Shown: positions 22,897-30,905, numbered from the stretch's first letter. The stretch is DNA of 45,670 bases from CAUZFZ01 sp963579025 (GCA_963579025.1 CAUZFZ010000076.1:1-45670), one strand, 5' to 3'. Made by a program: numbers and translations. The notes: generated by a model not told the origin, from the letters alone.

Positions 22897-24733
22897 GAAT
22901 CGCGGCTGGTGTGTTGAAGGCCCGGTCCAGGACAATCCGATGCACGCCGTTTCGTGCACGGTTGGAGTGTCCGTTGTTCCCGTGGCTATGTCCGTTATGA
23001 GGATGATTGTTTCGATCACCTTCGTCGTGTGTCGTGTTCGACGGCGTGATAGTGTCGCTGCCCGAATTGACCTGCTTTGCTTGCCACCTTTGCACTTTCA
23101 CTGTCCAGCGTCGGAGTACGTCATCTTGAGGGTGCAGTGTCAGCAATGTTCTCGCATGTTGCAGAGCAACGTCCGCTTCGCCGTCGCGAGCCAGTGCTTC
23201 ACACAGAAATCGCAAGCTGTGGTACGCCGAGCGGCAATCTCGCCATTTATCCAGAACGCGCGACCACATGTCGGCGGCCTCGATCGGATCGTCCAGGTCC
23301 GGAATGCTGTGACAATGAGACGTCAGGCGCCGGATCTGTGAACTGATTTCTTCCAAAGTCGGTATTCCGATGACTTCCATTTCGGGTGCCAGCTCGACGA
23401 GTTCCATCAACGATTCACGTGCAGCCGACAATGCTCGGGACGCGATCAGGTCCGTCACTTTTGAGACCAGCCCGCGGATACGGCCGGCCGTCTTAAGGCG
23501 AACATCAAGCTGTTCGTGCGAGAGGATACGACGAGCCGTGCGGTATGCCGGTATCGCCGTTTCCCAGTCAGCTCGTCGCAGAGCCGCATCCCCCATACTG
23601 AACAGTGTCGCGAAGCGTCGGCCTTCCGCAGTACGGAGATGGCAGTGCTCACACACACGCGATCCACTGTTAATCTTCTTACGACAGAACGGGTTGCTGC
23701 AGCGTTTGGCCATCGTGCCGCCGCAGCTCCAGCAGCGTACATTCTGTTGCGGGCTCCACGCGTAACATCGCATGCACTGGCACTGCCCCTGCATCTGGAC
23801 AGTGACCGTGACAGGCCGGTCCAGTGAGACTCCAGCAACAATAACTCGGGCCTGAATGCAGCGGCTGACGATCGAAGATGACAGTCCAAATTCCCGAGTG
23901 CCGATGCGAGTCAGTTCGATCTGGTCGTCTCTGGTTACCTGTCCTCCAGCCAGCAGGAGATCCACACGCCGGACGAATCGGTCCACTCGATCGTTGAAGA
24001 GTGCCCGGTTGTATTGTTCCCGGCTGTCATCGTCCTTTAACCACGTCAAACAGGCTTGCAGACTTTTTTCCCACGCAATGACCTCCGTCGTTTTCGGCAG
24101 AACGCGTGACCATTTTGAAAAGAGCAATTCGGCCTGCGACCGTATGGTTGCTATTGGTGCATAAACGGGCTGGTCGAGGAGTTCATAAAACGAAGCGACT
24201 TCAAGAATCTTCATCCAGTTTCCAACCTGCGCCAGAACAGTTTTGTCGAGCGCCGGTTTCTCGTAGGGCAGTTCCGGCGAACCAGTGGCCAGACGGTCGG
24301 GAGATCGAAGTTCAATTCCCAATCGTCCGATAACTGAGTCGACGACTTCGACCGAGATCTGTTCGGCCGACACCTGTTCAATCAGCAATTCTCGTTGTCG
24401 CGTCCTGAGGTATCCGCGATTCGACACGACGGCTCGTAGTAGGTTTCCGACTTCCCGTTCCTGACGCTGCCGTTTCTGAGCATGCAGTTGCGCAAGCTGT
24501 TTCAGGTAGTCATGCAGGGCCTCTGGTCGACTCAGCAGTTTTTCGAATCCACGAATCACGTCCAGACTCCTGCGAGCCTGTTGCTGATACAGCGGGTTCA
24601 CTGCCTGTGCGGTCCATGTCTTGCGACAGTCACGAATCGCCTTCCGCAGTTGTTCGACACCGAACTGCTGCCCGTCGGACAGATCCAGCCCGAGCAGTTC
24701 CAGGTAGTCGATACTGGTATCAAATGCGGGCAT
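22886..24733 (-). CDS. Protein with two degenerate J-like segments, zinc ribbons and a helical repeat region
   Basis: The 615-residue protein starts with a J-domain-like segment (IDYLELLGLDLSDGQQ, LRKAIRDCRKTW, then PEALHDYLKQL); the HPD motif needed to stimulate Hsp70 is absent, with AVNP in its place. A second similar segment lies near 180-250 (ASFYELLDQP ... DDDSREQYNRAL). Next is a Cys-rich part (CQCMRCYAWSP, CWSCGG, CSNPFC, CEHC) forming two zinc ribbons, followed by a TPR-like region (GDAALRRADWETAIPAYRTA, DVALQHARTLLTLHP) and a His/Asn-rich tail. Its place directly after an Hsp70 gene supports a role as a specialised Hsp70 partner or client adaptor. Cytoplasmic; no signal or membrane segment. 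The tail overlaps the start of the vWA gene. Confidence 0.75.
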   Translation of the reverse strand: MPAFDTSIDYLELLGLDLSDGQQFGVEQLRKAIRDCRKTWTAQAVNPLYQQQARRSLDVIRGFEKLLSRPEALHDYLKQLAQLHAQKRQRQEREVGNLLRAVVSNRGYLRTRQRELLIEQVSAEQISVEVVDSVIGRLGIELRSPDRLATGSPELPYEKPALDKTVLAQVGNWMKILEVASFYELLDQPVYAPIATIRSQAELLFSKWSRVLPKTTEVIAWEKSLQACLTWLKDDDSREQYNRALFNDRVDRFVRRVDLLLAGGQVTRDDQIELTRIGTREFGLSSSIVSRCIQARVIVAGVSLDRPVTVTVQMQGQCQCMRCYAWSPQQNVRCWSCGGTMAKRCSNPFCRKKINSGSRVCEHCHLRTAEGRRFATLFSMGDAALRRADWETAIPAYRTARRILSHEQLDVRLKTAGRIRGLVSKVTDLIASRALSAARESLMELVELAPEMEVIGIPTLEEISSQIRRLTSHCHSIPDLDDPIEAADMWSRVLDKWRDCRSAYHSLRFLCEALARDGEADVALQHARTLLTLHPQDDVLRRWTVKVQRWQAKQVNSGSDTITPSNTTHDEGDRNNHPHNGHSHGNNGHSNRARNGVHRIVLDRAFNTPAAIHES

Positions 24734-24787
24734 GGGGTGCTGCTGCAGGCGAATTGTCGGAGCGGGCTAACAGTCTGCCGGAGCAGC

Positions 24788-24871
24788 GCAAACGCCGTGG
24801 AACTCGTCCCTGAGTCCGTTCTCGACATTCGAAGGAAGAGCGACCGTCGTTCCGGCAACGACGGCGTTTGC
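24788..24871. other. Intergenic inverted repeats between hsp70 and J-like genes
   Basis: GCAAACGCCGT (24788-24798) pairs exactly with ACGGCGTTTGC (24861-24871). A tighter hairpin, CCGTCGTT / AACGACGG with a 5-base loop, sits at 24844-24864 and overlaps the right arm, so the two folds exclude each other. On the minus-strand transcript they lie in the 169-base gap after the Hsp70 stop. No strong T run follows, so this may be an RNA-processing or partial attenuation site rather than a full terminator. Confidence 0.5.
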
Positions 24872-24902
24872 TCGTTTCGGCCTACACTTTTCTGGAGAAC
24901 GG

Positions 24903-26543
24903 CTATCCGGCCACCATGACTGCCAGCTGGTTTCCGGCAGCGACTACCTGGTCAGGGTCCATGATGCCGTTGCGGACGATTGCGACTTCGCACTCGCTGT
25001 TTGATGTCACTTCCCGAGCGGCCAGCATCATTGTGCCGTCGCCGGCGTAGTCGAATCGTATTTCTACTTCCGAACCGCGCGGGATTCCGGGCGGAAGCTC
25101 GACCGTCCCGCGTCCAATTTCCTTGCAGTCGTCCGGGTCAAGAGAATCACCATCGGATTCCATCATCACGATCTCGATCGTCGTCTGGTTGTTTTCTGCA
25201 GTACCGAACTGGCCCGGCTGAGATTCGAGTATGAACGGAATCTCTGAGTTGCGCGTGATCAGAGGCACGACGATTTCCATACCTTGATCCCAGGCAAGCA
25301 ATCCATACGTATGCGACGAAACATTGCCACCGGTTTTCCCGGGTAGCCCGAGATAGAACTCGCGATCACGGACTGAGAGGTCGTCCATTTCCGCTTCGAG
25401 GACCTCGTCGAATGCTTGTTTGTCACCATCACCAGTCTGTGTGTCATATCCCACCGACTGAGCGAGGTTGTCGATGCGTGCTTTGACAGCCCATACAGCC
25501 GCCCCTTTAGCGACACATTCGGCTGGGTCGTGTATCTGGGATTCGACACCGAACTCACTATCGATTCGCTCCTTGACCATCGGCATCAGGCTCGAGCCGC
25601 CGACGAGTAGAATTCGATGAATCGAATCGCTGCCGACTTTCTCCTTGAGTTCCTCAATCGTTTCCTTTGTGACCTGCACGGTCTGGTCGAGCAGATCGGC
25701 CGTGATCTCTTCGAGTTTCTCACGTGTGACTTCGATTCGGCTGTGGTTGCCGGCGAAGGAAAATGTGAACGGGTCCTTCATTTTCTGGCTGAGTCGCTTC
25801 TTGACGGATTCAGCCTTCATTCGTAATTCCTGGTGCGCGTGTGGGTCGGTCAGCGGATTAACGCCGTTTTCCTCTTCGAATGCGGTGGCGAGCCAGTTGA
25901 TTAGCCGGTCGTCCCAGTCCTTGCCGCCCAGTTCGTGATTTCCGCCAGTGACAAGGATGCGCACTCCTTCTGAATCGACTCGGATAACCGAGACGTCGAA
26001 CGTGCCGCCGCCGAGGTCGTACACGAGGATTGTTTCTTCCGTGTCTTTGTTCTGGACGCCGTAAGAGAACGCCGCGGCAATCGGTTCGTTGACGATGTCC
26101 AGTACGTTGAGCCCGGCCATGACTCCTGCATTGCGTGTTGCGACTCGTTGCGCTTCGTCGAAGTAGGCCGGGACGGTGATCACGACGTCGGTGACGTCAT
26201 CGTCGAGTGTCTGCCTCGCCTTCTCGACCAGCCCCTTGAGGATGATTGCTGAGATTTCCTCGGGCTCGTACTGACGTCCGTCGTGCTCAAAGAGAAACTC
26301 ATCACGGCGTCCCATGAATCGTTTTACGAACTGCACAACGGCCTCGGGTTCGATCTCGGCCATGTTCCTGGCCTCGACGCCGACAACAACATTGTCTTCA
26401 CTTTCGAAGTAGACGGCCGAGGGAGTTGTCGGTTCGTTGATGTCGTTGGGAACGACTGTTGGTCGGTCAAATTCGTCGATATGGGCAACCGCTGAGTAAG
26501 TCGTGCCCAGGTCGATTCCGAAAACGCGTGTCAGGTCGGCCAT
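24903..26543 (-). CDS. Hsp70/DnaK-family chaperone with short C-terminus
   Basis: The nucleotide-binding domain is intact: GIDLGTTYSAVAHI at 9-22, DVVITVPAYFDEAQR, NEPIAAAFSYG, YDLGGGTFDVSVI, and LLVGGSSLMPMV near 314. The substrate-binding beta domain is present but divergent (SSHTYGLLAWDQGMEIVVPL, PQ-rich FILESQPGQF). At 546 residues it is about 90 shorter than DnaK: the helical lid and the acidic EEVD-like tail are missing, and the protein ends at NQLAVMVAG. An acidic insert (DTQTGDGDKQAFDEVLEAEM) lies between the two halves. It is an ATP-driven, cytoplasmic chaperone. With a GrpE-like gene before and a J-like gene after, it is more likely the core of a dedicated machine than the housekeeping DnaK. 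No CIRCE-type operator is visible upstream. Confidence 0.92.
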   Translation of the reverse strand: MADLTRVFGIDLGTTYSAVAHIDEFDRPTVVPNDINEPTTPSAVYFESEDNVVVGVEARNMAEIEPEAVVQFVKRFMGRRDEFLFEHDGRQYEPEEISAIILKGLVEKARQTLDDDVTDVVITVPAYFDEAQRVATRNAGVMAGLNVLDIVNEPIAAAFSYGVQNKDTEETILVYDLGGGTFDVSVIRVDSEGVRILVTGGNHELGGKDWDDRLINWLATAFEEENGVNPLTDPHAHQELRMKAESVKKRLSQKMKDPFTFSFAGNHSRIEVTREKLEEITADLLDQTVQVTKETIEELKEKVGSDSIHRILLVGGSSLMPMVKERIDSEFGVESQIHDPAECVAKGAAVWAVKARIDNLAQSVGYDTQTGDGDKQAFDEVLEAEMDDLSVRDREFYLGLPGKTGGNVSSHTYGLLAWDQGMEIVVPLITRNSEIPFILESQPGQFGTAENNQTTIEIVMMESDGDSLDPDDCKEIGRGTVELPPGIPRGSEVEIRFDYAGDGTMMLAAREVTSNSECEVAIVRNGIMDPDQVVAAGNQLAVMVAG

Positions 26544-26587
26544 GTGAAACTCCCGTTACTGTTTGATGATGAACTGAGTGGTAATTG

Positions 26588-26617
26588 AGTCCCCTCTCCC
26601 CACGGGGAGAGGGGACT
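26588..26617. repeat. Perfect 14-bp palindrome, short form of the C/G-rich repeat
   Basis: AGTCCCCTCTCCCC (26588-26601) and GGGGAGAGGGGACT (26604-26617) are exact inverted copies around AC. It lies in the 85-base gap between the GrpE-like and Hsp70 genes, and on the minus strand would be a strong hairpin just upstream of the Hsp70 start. It has the same core as the copies at 10581-10675 and 18315-18353. Confidence 0.9.
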
Positions 26618-26628
26618 TCTGCGCTGAG

Positions 26629-27537
26629 TTATTCGGATGGTCGATATCGATAGACCGTCACCTGTTCGCGACGAATGATTCTGTCTTCGCTGCGGAATCC
26701 GGTCAGGCCGTACGTCGCGATGCGTCGGTCTCTGTTGGGTTCGGTTGTGTGTTCTGTTCTGACACATTGCTGCAGTGTACGGTCGAACTCATCGGACTCA
26801 CTGCGAAATGGCTCGACGTCATATTTGAAGAGCACATCCAGCAGCATTTGCCCGAGTACTTCGAACGAACTGCGTCTATCGAGCGGCTTGCCAGAGTCGT
26901 CATCGCCTTCCAGTTCGCGCGTGACGAAGTCGTGGCAGAACACGATGTCTTTCAGCAGTGGGGCCATTTCGGCTCGCTGGAGCTGCTTGCGACTGGCCTG
27001 CAGTTCGTTGTGCAGTCGTTCAAGCGAACGTGCCTGAACTTCGTCCGAATGAATTCTCGATTCGAAGAGCTTTCTGAGTTCGGCCTGTTCCCCGCGAAGG
27101 TCATGGAAACCGTTTGACTGCGTCTCGTCCGTACTCTTGTCAGAGCTGGTTTCTGCGACAGCGGACAACTGCAGTGCTGCCTGCTGCATGACGTTTGCAA
27201 GCAACTGCAGTTGACCGGAGATCTCGGCCGCATCCGCTGATGGTTCGCGGAGCTCCTGATCAGGACTTTCCGCAGTGGTGATGCTCGCCGTGTCTGAGGC
27301 ATTCGAACCGTAGAGGATGGTCGTATCTGGTGTCGGGTCCGTAATCGTGTTGTTACCGGATGCCAGGGCATCGCCCGAGGTTGCGCCGTCGGACATGCGC
27401 GAGTCGGCCGAAACTGGCCGGACCGAACGGTCGGAATCCACGCGGCCCGTCGCGTCAGCCGGTATCCGCTGGTACGCCGCACCGACTTCGTGAGCGACTG
27501 CCTCGAACGAGTCTTTCACGAGTCCGATGAAGTCCAT
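26629..27537 (-). CDS. GrpE-like nucleotide exchange factor with long disordered N-terminal region
   Basis: I choose the ATG at 27537 (302 residues). GGAGG lies 8 bases before it, the product begins MDFIGLVKDSF, and the overlap with the upstream gene disappears; a codon at 27729 would add 64 unlikely residues. The first 120 or so residues are Asp/Ser/Thr-rich and probably disordered. A helical, coiled-coil-forming stretch follows (GEQAELRKLFESRIHSDEV, LERLHNELQASRKQLQRA), then a GrpE-type body and beta head (LLKDIVFCHDFVTREL, DEFDRTLQQCVRTE, RIIRREQVTVYRYRPSE). The order long helix then small beta domain is that of GrpE, which releases ADP from Hsp70, and the next gene is an Hsp70. Similarity is weak, so I call it GrpE-like. 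Confidence 0.72.
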   Translation of the reverse strand: MDFIGLVKDSFEAVAHEVGAAYQRIPADATGRVDSDRSVRPVSADSRMSDGATSGDALASGNNTITDPTPDTTILYGSNASDTASITTAESPDQELREPSADAAEISGQLQLLANVMQQAALQLSAVAETSSDKSTDETQSNGFHDLRGEQAELRKLFESRIHSDEVQARSLERLHNELQASRKQLQRAEMAPLLKDIVFCHDFVTRELEGDDDSGKPLDRRSSFEVLGQMLLDVLFKYDVEPFRSESDEFDRTLQQCVRTEHTTEPNRDRRIATYGLTGFRSEDRIIRREQVTVYRYRPSE

Positions 27538-27646
27538 TGAGCTGCCTCCGTCATCTGGTGTTTCAGAGAGCGACCAGTCAGGTGTGATCCAATCCGCGAG
27601 TCGTCTCGATTCACCAGTCTCAAACGAAGGGCATAACGTGCCCGTT

Positions 27647-28723
27647 TCAGATTCCGTGGACTTCACGAACTTCTTCCATGGCATCGTCCATTTCAGCGGC
27701 ACGCTGTCGCCAGAAGTAGCGGCTGACATCGGGTAATGTCACACCGTCGACAGCCTGCCTCCGAATCGCCCTGGCGATTCCGGCTGGCGTTCCGTCGTGG
27801 AACCAGCGTGAGTCGGAGCCCAGCGTCTCGGGATATGCCAGCGCGTCGGGGACGAGCGGGACGCATCCCGCCGCAACGGCTTCCACCACCGCGATGCCGA
27901 AGAACTCATGTCCGGCAGTCGAGACGATCACATCGCTGTCGCCCAGAACGCGGAGATATTCCGATCGGTCTGTGGCGAATCCCCAATGATCGATGCGTTC
28001 TGCCAACCAGCCCTTTGCTTCAGCGAAGCAGGATGGTGAATTACGAAAAGACTCTCCCAGCACGCTGAGTCGAAAATCGACTCCGTCCTCAAGCAATTGA
28101 CGCAGTGCCGCAAAGAACAGCTCCGGCTGCTTGTCGTGCTCCCAGCGCGACGTCCACAAAAGTCGAATCGGACCTGGCCGGCGTATCATCTCGCGCGGGC
28201 GGGGTGGATCGATCCCCGGAGACTGAATCGCTGACTTCGTCTCGATGCCCGAGACCGCATCCAGGTGCGGATGATCCGGCATGCGCCTCAGGAACGGTGG
28301 CAAGGCAGACAGAAATTCCTGTCGATGAAATGCTGAGTTGAACCAGACGGCGTCGGCCGCCAGGGCCGTGGTCAGATTCGAATACGCAAAGTGCAGATCG
28401 CGCTCTTCTTCCTGCTGGGTCGGGTAGGTCAACTGATTTTCGTGAAAGTAAATGACCACCGGCAATCGCCGAAATTCCGCTGAGCACAGCCCCAGAAATT
28501 CGGCCAGATTGAGCATGTCCGTGCAGAACACGACGTCGTAAGCCTGTGGTTCCGGAAGCTGACGACTGAATGTCACGGCCGCATGTCGCATCCGCCATTT
28601 CCATTTCGTGGGCGGCAGGGACAGCACGGTGAACTCGTGTCGGCTATGTCGTATCCAGCCATCGAGGAATGCGCGATGGCTTCCGCCGTGCCACGGGTTG
28701 AGTGCGAGAATTCGTCGGCTCAT
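27647..28723 (-). CDS. tRNA-queuosine mannosyltransferase-like glycosyltransferase (DUF3524 family)
   Basis: The N-terminal half closely follows the DUF3524 domain of vertebrate GTDC1/QTMAN, which mannosylates queuosine in tRNA-Asp. Visible shared features are NPWHGGSHRAFLDGW, LPPTKWKWRMRHAA, YFHENQLTYP (residues 92-101), a DAVWFNSAFHRQEFL segment and RRMPDHPHLD. The C-terminal half is a GT-B, family-4-type nucleotide-sugar domain (LLWTSRWEHDKQPELFFAAL, DVIVSTAGHEFFGIAVVEAVAAGCVPL). It is cytoplasmic, 358 residues, with no signal peptide. The family assignment is firm. Whether the bacterial enzyme also acts on queuosine-modified tRNA, and with which sugar, is inference. It is the first gene of the long minus-strand run, 109 bases ahead of the GrpE-like gene and divergent from the isomerase operon. 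Confidence 0.88.
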   Translation of the reverse strand: MSRRILALNPWHGGSHRAFLDGWIRHSRHEFTVLSLPPTKWKWRMRHAAVTFSRQLPEPQAYDVVFCTDMLNLAEFLGLCSAEFRRLPVVIYFHENQLTYPTQQEEERDLHFAYSNLTTALAADAVWFNSAFHRQEFLSALPPFLRRMPDHPHLDAVSGIETKSAIQSPGIDPPRPREMIRRPGPIRLLWTSRWEHDKQPELFFAALRQLLEDGVDFRLSVLGESFRNSPSCFAEAKGWLAERIDHWGFATDRSEYLRVLGDSDVIVSTAGHEFFGIAVVEAVAAGCVPLVPDALAYPETLGSDSRWFHDGTPAGIARAIRRQAVDGVTLPDVSRYFWRQRAAEMDDAMEEVREVHGI

Positions 28724-28867
28724 CGGATTCCTGTACTTCAGTCAGCTCTGTCGCCGCCGCCGCTTGAGTTCGCGCGAACCGTTTGCGAGACTCCGCCCCG
28801 ACTTGAGGCGTGATCGTGGTGTCTTTCCGACATGCGATTCTCGCGGCCCGCACAGAGAAAGACAGCA

Positions 28868-29884
28868 ATGCCCAATCCCAACATCCTGATTAGCGCTTTT
28901 GCAGACGAAGCAGCCAACCGAAAAACCGCTCTGGAACAGTTCTCGGCGCTGGCCGCGATCGGGCTTAGGTACTACAGCCCACGATTTATCGACCTCGACG
29001 GAACCGGGACGGTTGAGCACGTCGTTGACCTGAACAAGTCGAAGCTCAAGCGACTGGCGAAGCTGCAGGACGAATTCGGTCTGAGCGTGACGAGCATCGG
29101 AGCGCGGATCGGTAAGGTCAAACTGCTCAACGTTGACGATGGCTCGCACAATAAGTTCATCGCGATGGACAAGTACCTCAAGACTGAGGTAGCCAACACC
29201 ATTCGGGCCGCACACGGACTGGGGACGAAACTCGTTCGCGGCTTCTCTTTCTATCATCCAATCGGCTCGAAGCCGGAAGATCACGTGGCTCACGCGGCCG
29301 ATCAGATTGGTCAGATCGTCGATGCGTGCGCCGCCGAAGGGCTTGTTTACGGACTGGAGATCGAGCCGAATCTCGTCGGTGAAACGGGGCCACTGCTGGC
29401 GGCCATCGCGAAGAAGCTGAAGCATCCGAACATGGTTCTGATTTATGACGGTGGAAACATCGCTGCTCAGAATAAGGACCGGCTGCAGTGCTTCTCCGAG
29501 TTTCTCGACATGCTGCCGTACCTCGGCTGGATGCATATCAAAGACTACGCCATCGACCGCCGGCTGAACTGGTCCGGGGCGGTTGACGAAGAGCGTCTCA
29601 AGAACTTTGTGCCGGCCGACGTCGGCGACGCCGGACACGATGCTGTACTGCGGGAACTGCGTGAGCATCTGCCGAAGCTCGACAAGAAGATGAAAAAACT
29701 CGGCGTGCCGGGATTCTTCCTGGAAACCGAGCCGCATCTGAAGGGCGGGGGACAGTTCGGCGGTTTCAGCGGTCCTGATGGAATGGGCGTTGCCGTGCGA
29801 GCTCTGTGCTCGGTGCTCGATTACGTGGGCATTGATTACAGCATTCGGAATTTCGATGACATCCGCGCTGCACGCGGCTTTTAA
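28868..29884 (+). CDS. Sugar phosphate isomerase/epimerase-like TIM-barrel protein
   Basis: I start at the ATG at 28868 (338 residues), preceded by a GAGAAAG motif; an upstream codon at 28832 would add 12 basic residues. The sequence is a xylose-isomerase-like TIM barrel (AP endonuclease 2 superfamily): ILISAFADEAANRKTALEQF, FGLSVTSIGARIGKVKLL, YGLEIEPNLVGE, MVLIYDGGNIA, LGWMHIKDY and FFLETEPHL. Metal-binding Glu, Asp and His residues sit at the usual strand ends (E in EIEPN, D in YDGGN, H and D in HIKD, E in LETEP). The substrate is probably a sugar or sugar acid but is not defined. It has no signal peptide and heads a five-gene operon; its stop overlaps the next start (TAATG). Confidence 0.85.
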   Translation: MPNPNILISAFADEAANRKTALEQFSALAAIGLRYYSPRFIDLDGTGTVEHVVDLNKSKLKRLAKLQDEFGLSVTSIGARIGKVKLLNVDDGSHNKFIAMDKYLKTEVANTIRAAHGLGTKLVRGFSFYHPIGSKPEDHVAHAADQIGQIVDACAAEGLVYGLEIEPNLVGETGPLLAAIAKKLKHPNMVLIYDGGNIAAQNKDRLQCFSEFLDMLPYLGWMHIKDYAIDRRLNWSGAVDEERLKNFVPADVGDAGHDAVLRELREHLPKLDKKMKKLGVPGFFLETEPHLKGGGQFGGFSGPDGMGVAVRALCSVLDYVGIDYSIRNFDDIRAARGF

Positions 29885-30114
29885 TGTCATCTCATTCGTT
29901 CGATCTCGAAGGCCGGTTTCGGTGTTGCCCGAAGTCTCGTTCTGCTCTGGTGGCGGACGGCGACACACTGGTCTGCGTCGACCCGGACTGCCGACTGCAG
30001 TTTGACATCCAGGATGGCATTCCAGTTATGCTGCCTGACGAAGCCCGCGTCCTGTCACGCGAAGACTGGCAGAGCATTATGGACCGGACGGGCAACAGCT
30101 CTCACGAAGAGTGA
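29884..30114 (+). CDS. Trm112-like (UPF0434) zinc-ribbon protein
   Basis: This 76-residue protein fits the Trm112 family: FRCCPKSRSALV near the start, CVDPDCRLQF as the second Cys pair, then the typical DGIPVMLPDEAR. In eukaryotes and archaea Trm112 is an activating subunit of several tRNA, rRNA and protein methyltransferases; bacterial members are poorly understood. The gene is tightly linked: its ATG overlaps the TAA of the isomerase gene, and the following gene, 11 bases downstream, encodes a methyltransferase. That arrangement hints at a partnership, though the methyltransferase carries an apparent signal peptide. Confidence 0.87.
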   Translation: MSSHSFDLEGRFRCCPKSRSALVADGDTLVCVDPDCRLQFDIQDGIPVMLPDEARVLSREDWQSIMDRTGNSSHEE

Positions 30115-30125
30115 TGGAGATCATC

Positions 30126-30905
30126 ATGGCGAAGAACAATCGCTCGCGTATCTGCATGGCCTGCCTGTTCGCAATCGTGGTTTCGCCGTTGGTGGCGCAG
30201 GAGGAGAAACCAGCTGGCACCGACGAAGGCGAAAAGACCCGTTACACAACCCGCCGGATTCACGACCCGAACGGCATCGGTAAGTTCTACATGGGTCGCG
30301 AAATCGCTCACGTCATGGGCTTTGTCGCCGCCGACTGGCTCGAACGCGTGAGCCGCGAGAAGGAAGAGAAGCTGTCGCTGCTCATCAAGTCGCTGAAACT
30401 GAAGCCTGGGATGGTGGTTGCCGACATTGGTGCCGGCAGCGGAGTTATCTCGATGATGATGGCGCGTGAGATTTCTCCCGAAGGGAAAGTCCTGGCTGTT
30501 GACATCCAGCAGGAGATGCTTGATCGGCTCAAGAAGAATTGTGAACGCGCCGGCATCGAGAACATCGTGCCCATCAAGAGCCACGAAAAGTCACCGAAGC
30601 TCAAGCCAGGCACGGTCGATCTGATCGTCATGGTCGACGTGTATCACGAATTCTCGTTCCCCTACGAGATGACAGCGGAACTCGCGAAGTCACTGAAGCC
30701 GGGCGGGCGGATTGCCTGGGTCGAGTACCGTAAGGAAGACTCCAGTGTGCCAATCAAACTGGTCCACAAGATGACGGAAGCTCAAGTCAAGAAAGAGGCC
30801 AGCCAGTCGGAGTTCGGTTTGAAGTTTGTCGAGACCATTCGCGTCCTTCCCTGGCAGCACATCGTTGTGTTTGAACGGAAGGCCGGGAAAAAGGAGTCAA
30901 CGTAA
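30126..30905 (+). CDS. Class I SAM-dependent methyltransferase with predicted signal peptide
   Basis: I choose the ATG at 30126 (259 residues), with GGAG 6 bases before it; GTG at 30111 and ATG at 30114 are alternatives. Residues 1-25 form a signal peptide (SRICMACLFAIVVSPLVAQ). The catalytic fold is complete: VVADIGAGSGVISMMMA is motif I, KVLAVDIQQEMLDRLKKN is motif II, DLIVMVDVYHEF is motif IV, and LKPGGRIAWVEYRKED follows. An export signal on a SAM enzyme is odd because SAM is cytoplasmic. Either the segment is only a membrane anchor, or the domain does not methylate outside. The target is unknown. Neighbours are a Trm112-like protein before and a PLP enzyme after (overlapping TAATG). Confidence 0.87.
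   Translation: MAKNNRSRICMACLFAIVVSPLVAQEEKPAGTDEGEKTRYTTRRIHDPNGIGKFYMGREIAHVMGFVAADWLERVSREKEEKLSLLIKSLKLKPGMVVADIGAGSGVISMMMAREISPEGKVLAVDIQQEMLDRLKKNCERAGIENIVPIKSHEKSPKLKPGTVDLIVMVDVYHEFSFPYEMTAELAKSLKPGGRIAWVEYRKEDSSVPIKLVHKMTEAQVKKEASQSEFGLKFVETIRVLPWQHIVVFERKAGKKEST

Noticed and set aside
26544..27646. Search for a CIRCE heat-shock operator before the chaperone genes
   Set aside because: No TTAGCACTC / GAGTGCTAA inverted pair seen; the only palindrome there belongs to the dispersed repeat family.
28742..29968. 408-codon open frame antisense to the isomerase gene
   Set aside because: Fully opposite a clear TIM-barrel gene, with no domain of its own; long antisense frames are common at this GC content.
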